A stretch of 64,000 nucleotides of DNA, taken from Gammaproteobacteria bacterium. Lineage in GTDB: Bacteria > Pseudomonadota > Gammaproteobacteria > Steroidobacterales > Steroidobacteraceae. Of this stretch, positions 62,447 through 64,000 are shown one piece after another. The stretch lies in the NCBI GenBank assembly GCA_025359565.1, contig JANYFY010000029.1, positions 113,256-177,255 on the forward strand. Reading direction: 5' to 3'. The notes beneath the pieces are model-generated. The model made no database searches, had not been told where the DNA came from, and saw only the letters and a list, made by a program, of their open reading frames with translations. The number at the start of each line of letters is the position of its first letter. The first letter of the stretch is position 1. A program made the translations under genes and the position numbers.

Positions 62447-63169
62447 TTAAGCTGAAAGAGTAGTTGGCTCGCAGACCGTATTCTGATTCCCGAATAGACC
62501 GACCTCATTTGCCGCCTTGTTCACCGGTACAGTGTCCAGCCAATTCACCCGGACGAAGTATTCCGTCAGTTCGGGGTCGTTGAGGTGCTTCTCGTTGAAG
62601 CTGTCACCGAATTTCAGTACGTTATAGGTGTGTCGTTCCCCATCGGGCGTGGAAACTTTGAAGTCCTTCGCCGGGCACATTGTCTCAACCACCCGACCGA
62701 CACCAACGTAGCCCTTTTTCGGGATCTTTACCCACACGCGATCACCGGGAGATAGCCGCTTCAAGGTTCGGCTGTACCGGCTACCGCCGCCACCGCTGAT
62801 GAATCCGTACTGTCGTGCGTCATCCCATGACCGATCTGCCCCATACGAGACATAGTATTCGCCGTTCCAAGGCTCCTTTTCGCCCTTGATACGTGTTGAT
62901 GTGGCGACGTTTGCCTGCGTTTCGCCCGGATCTATCATCCATGCCCGACTAAGTAGCTGATCGTCGCCCTTCTGAAATACCTGGAAAAAAACTGCGTTGA
63001 TCGCGATATCGCGAGCGTTCGGGTAGTTGATGATGCGTTCCGTCGAGGAATCCAGTTCGGAAGCAACGATCATCTTCTCAAGTTTCCGCTCACTCGGCAG
63101 TCGGCCTGAGTTCAGCGGTACCGGCGTCGCTCGGACCTTCCAGATATCATGTTTGATTGGCAGAGCTAT
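62447..63169 (-). pseudogene. NucS/DUF91-like nuclease gene with the catalytic domain deleted
   Basis: The N-terminus (63169-63080) reads ALPIKHDIWKVRATPVPL...ERKLEKMIVA, the usual start of these nucleases. The rest encodes VASELDSSTERIINYPNARDI, FQVFQKGDDQLLSRAWMIDP and the C-terminal ...WVKIPKKGYVGVGRV domain. The middle PD-(D/E)XK domain (expected to include an ELK motif) is gone, joined through the shared IVAS, as in a deletion at short direct repeats. The expected start is ATA, not ATG. A stop lies just upstream, so it is a remnant; an internal ATG at 63073 could still make a 208-residue fragment. Confidence 0.75.
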
Positions 63170-63188
63170 ATCTCAGTCCGCTACAGCA

Positions 63189-63402
63189 TCAGGACAGCAA
63201 GGGCACATCGGCCTCTATCGCCTGGATAATGATGGACCTTTGCGTCGCCTGAACCTCCACGGCGGCGGAAACATCCTCAACTATGTAGTCCTGCAGGTGT
63301 GGTGGGCGATCGCTCAGATACAACGCCGGGGGGAATAGCCCAGGGATTTGAGGGGCATCATTTTGCGGTGGAATCTCAGCGAAAAGAACGGGCGCTTCAT
63401 AG
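63189..63402 (-). other. Orphan ORF end, possible gene remnant
   Basis: A leftward frame ending with TGA at 63189 encodes a protein-like C-terminus (YLSDRPPHLQDYIVEDVSAAV, then QRSIIIQAIEADVPLLS). It has no start codon before a stop inside the miniature element. It lies 20 bp from the nuclease remnant. The opposite strand is also open here, so coding status is uncertain. Confidence 0.25.
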
Positions 63403-63728
63403 GGGGTCGGCTTGTTTTTGCTGCCAAAACAGACGGTAGAGTTTCTCGGATTTTATAGGGGGCGGGCAGCGTATAGGGCTGATTTTGCGTGATTTCCTGT
63501 TCGCCATTTTGCGTCGCGCCAATACCAGATAATTCAATTAGTTAGAATTTTGAAAATGGCTCATTTTTGGAGTCGACCCGCGCTAACAACTCCTTGATTC
63601 TTATGGGTACGCGTCTGCGCAAAAGCGGTAACAGAAAACAACTAATTATCAAAGTGTTATCGACCACGGCCTCTATATTTTACGGCATTTTGTACCGTTA
63701 CTAATTACATCAAAAACAAGTGGACCCC
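63403..63728. mobile_element. Tn3-type miniature element (TIME-like), 326 bp
   Basis: Left end GGGGTCGGCTTGTTTTTG at 63403 and right end (reverse complement from 63728) GGGGTCCACTTGTTTTTG are inverted repeats: 16 of 18 bases match, and 27 of 38 overall, with ACGGTA at the same distance in both. The GGGG tip and 38-bp length are Tn3-family traits. Flanks CATAG and GATAG match at 4 of 5 bases, a near 5-bp target duplication. No gene inside. It is a non-autonomous element moved by a Tn3-type transposase. Confidence 0.75.
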
Positions 63729-64000
63729 GATAGTGCGCGTCGTTGCGGCTCGCTCAGCCAGTGGAAATCCAGCACCTCACAGGCCAGCTGCTGGTGTTCG
63801 AACAGGGTATTGCCGCGGCCGTACATGGCACCCAGCGAGGCCAAATCCGGGGCCGCCACGTTGAATTGCTCGCCGAGATGGCGCCATAAGACGGCGGGCA
63901 CGATGCGCACGACATCAAGGACTCGGCCACTCATCCGCAAAACGCCAATCTGCAACGCCAAACCCAGCTTCAGGGCCGGTTGTCGCCGTTGCTCAATAAC
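63729..64000 (-). pseudogene. Tn3-family transposase (TnpA) N-terminal fragment
   Basis: Runs in from the right edge. Encodes a DUF4158-type TnpA N-terminal part: ALQIGVLRMSGRVLDVVRIVP, LWRHLGEQFNVAAPDLASL and TLFEHQQLACEVLDFHWLSEPQRRAL. The frame then enters the miniature element at 63728 and stops at 63710. The rest of TnpA does not reappear on the left of the element, so the gene was already truncated or rearranged. The start is outside the window. Confidence 0.8.

Noticed and set aside
63027..63338. Rightward 103-residue frame over the nuclease remnant
   Set aside because: It runs antisense to the recognisable nuclease start (63080-63169) and has no motif or RBS.
63457..63525. Recurring ATAGGGG and ATTTTGCG words that looked like iterons
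   Set aside because: Spacing is irregular and part of the signal is the left inverted repeat of the miniature element.
1..64000. tRNA, rRNA, riboswitch and CRISPR signals
   Set aside because: No tRNA-like T-loop with cloverleaf, no rRNA sequence, no regularly spaced repeats and no recognisable riboswitch were seen by eye; a covariance-model scan could still find short RNAs.

Overview
The window reads as a moderate-G+C chromosome segment of a free-living gammaproteobacterium. Signs are paired TonB-dependent receptors, a HiPIP, two ExbD/ExbB-type energizers, Ppc, L-serine dehydratase and many secreted periplasmic proteins. A Steroidobacterales/Nevskiales-like host is plausible but is an inference. 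No rRNA, tRNA or CRISPR array was seen.

Region 1 (1-17079) is carbohydrate metabolism: 6-phosphogluconate dehydrogenase, a GT39 glycosyltransferase divergent from a spinster-like MFS carrier, and a tightly overlapping glycogen-breakdown operon (glgP-glgB-glgX-malQ). A polyphosphate glucokinase diverges from glgP. NlpC/P60 lipoprotein, glutathione transferase and ABC exporter genes follow. glgA and glgC are absent from the window. Region 2 (17248-30819) has two tandem TonB-dependent receptors facing a secreted TonB-domain/Sel1 protein, then gabT, fdhD, a glycine-zipper lipoprotein, sdaA and ppc.

Region 3 (30870-52855) is the most interesting part. A long leftward operon encodes a Cys-less thioredoxin-fold protein, a periplasmic domain protein, three TPR proteins, ExbB, two ExbD proteins and an AgmX/TonB-like transducer. 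Next to it lies a leftward operon of a Tat-exported protein and two secreted CxxCH proteins. Across a 256-bp divergent gap, a rightward operon encodes a hydrazine-synthase-alpha-like haem protein, an SH3 protein, an outer-membrane barrel lipoprotein, a CGPC thioredoxin, a DUF4266 lipoprotein and a DUF3570 barrel. Together they could form a proton-motive-force-driven trans-envelope complex linked to secreted redox proteins; that grouping is inference.

Region 4 (52857-58141) carries VanZ-like, HiPIP, SYLF, TauE/SafE and propeller-phosphoesterase genes. Region 5 (58142-64000) is decaying accessory DNA: an ArsR pseudogene, a small membrane-protein gene split by a complete 2.15-kb IS with a 4-bp GGCC target duplication, a 5'-truncated M23 peptidase, an internally deleted NucS-like nuclease gene, a 326-bp Tn3-type miniature element with 38-bp inverted repeats, and a truncated Tn3-family transposase at the right edge.
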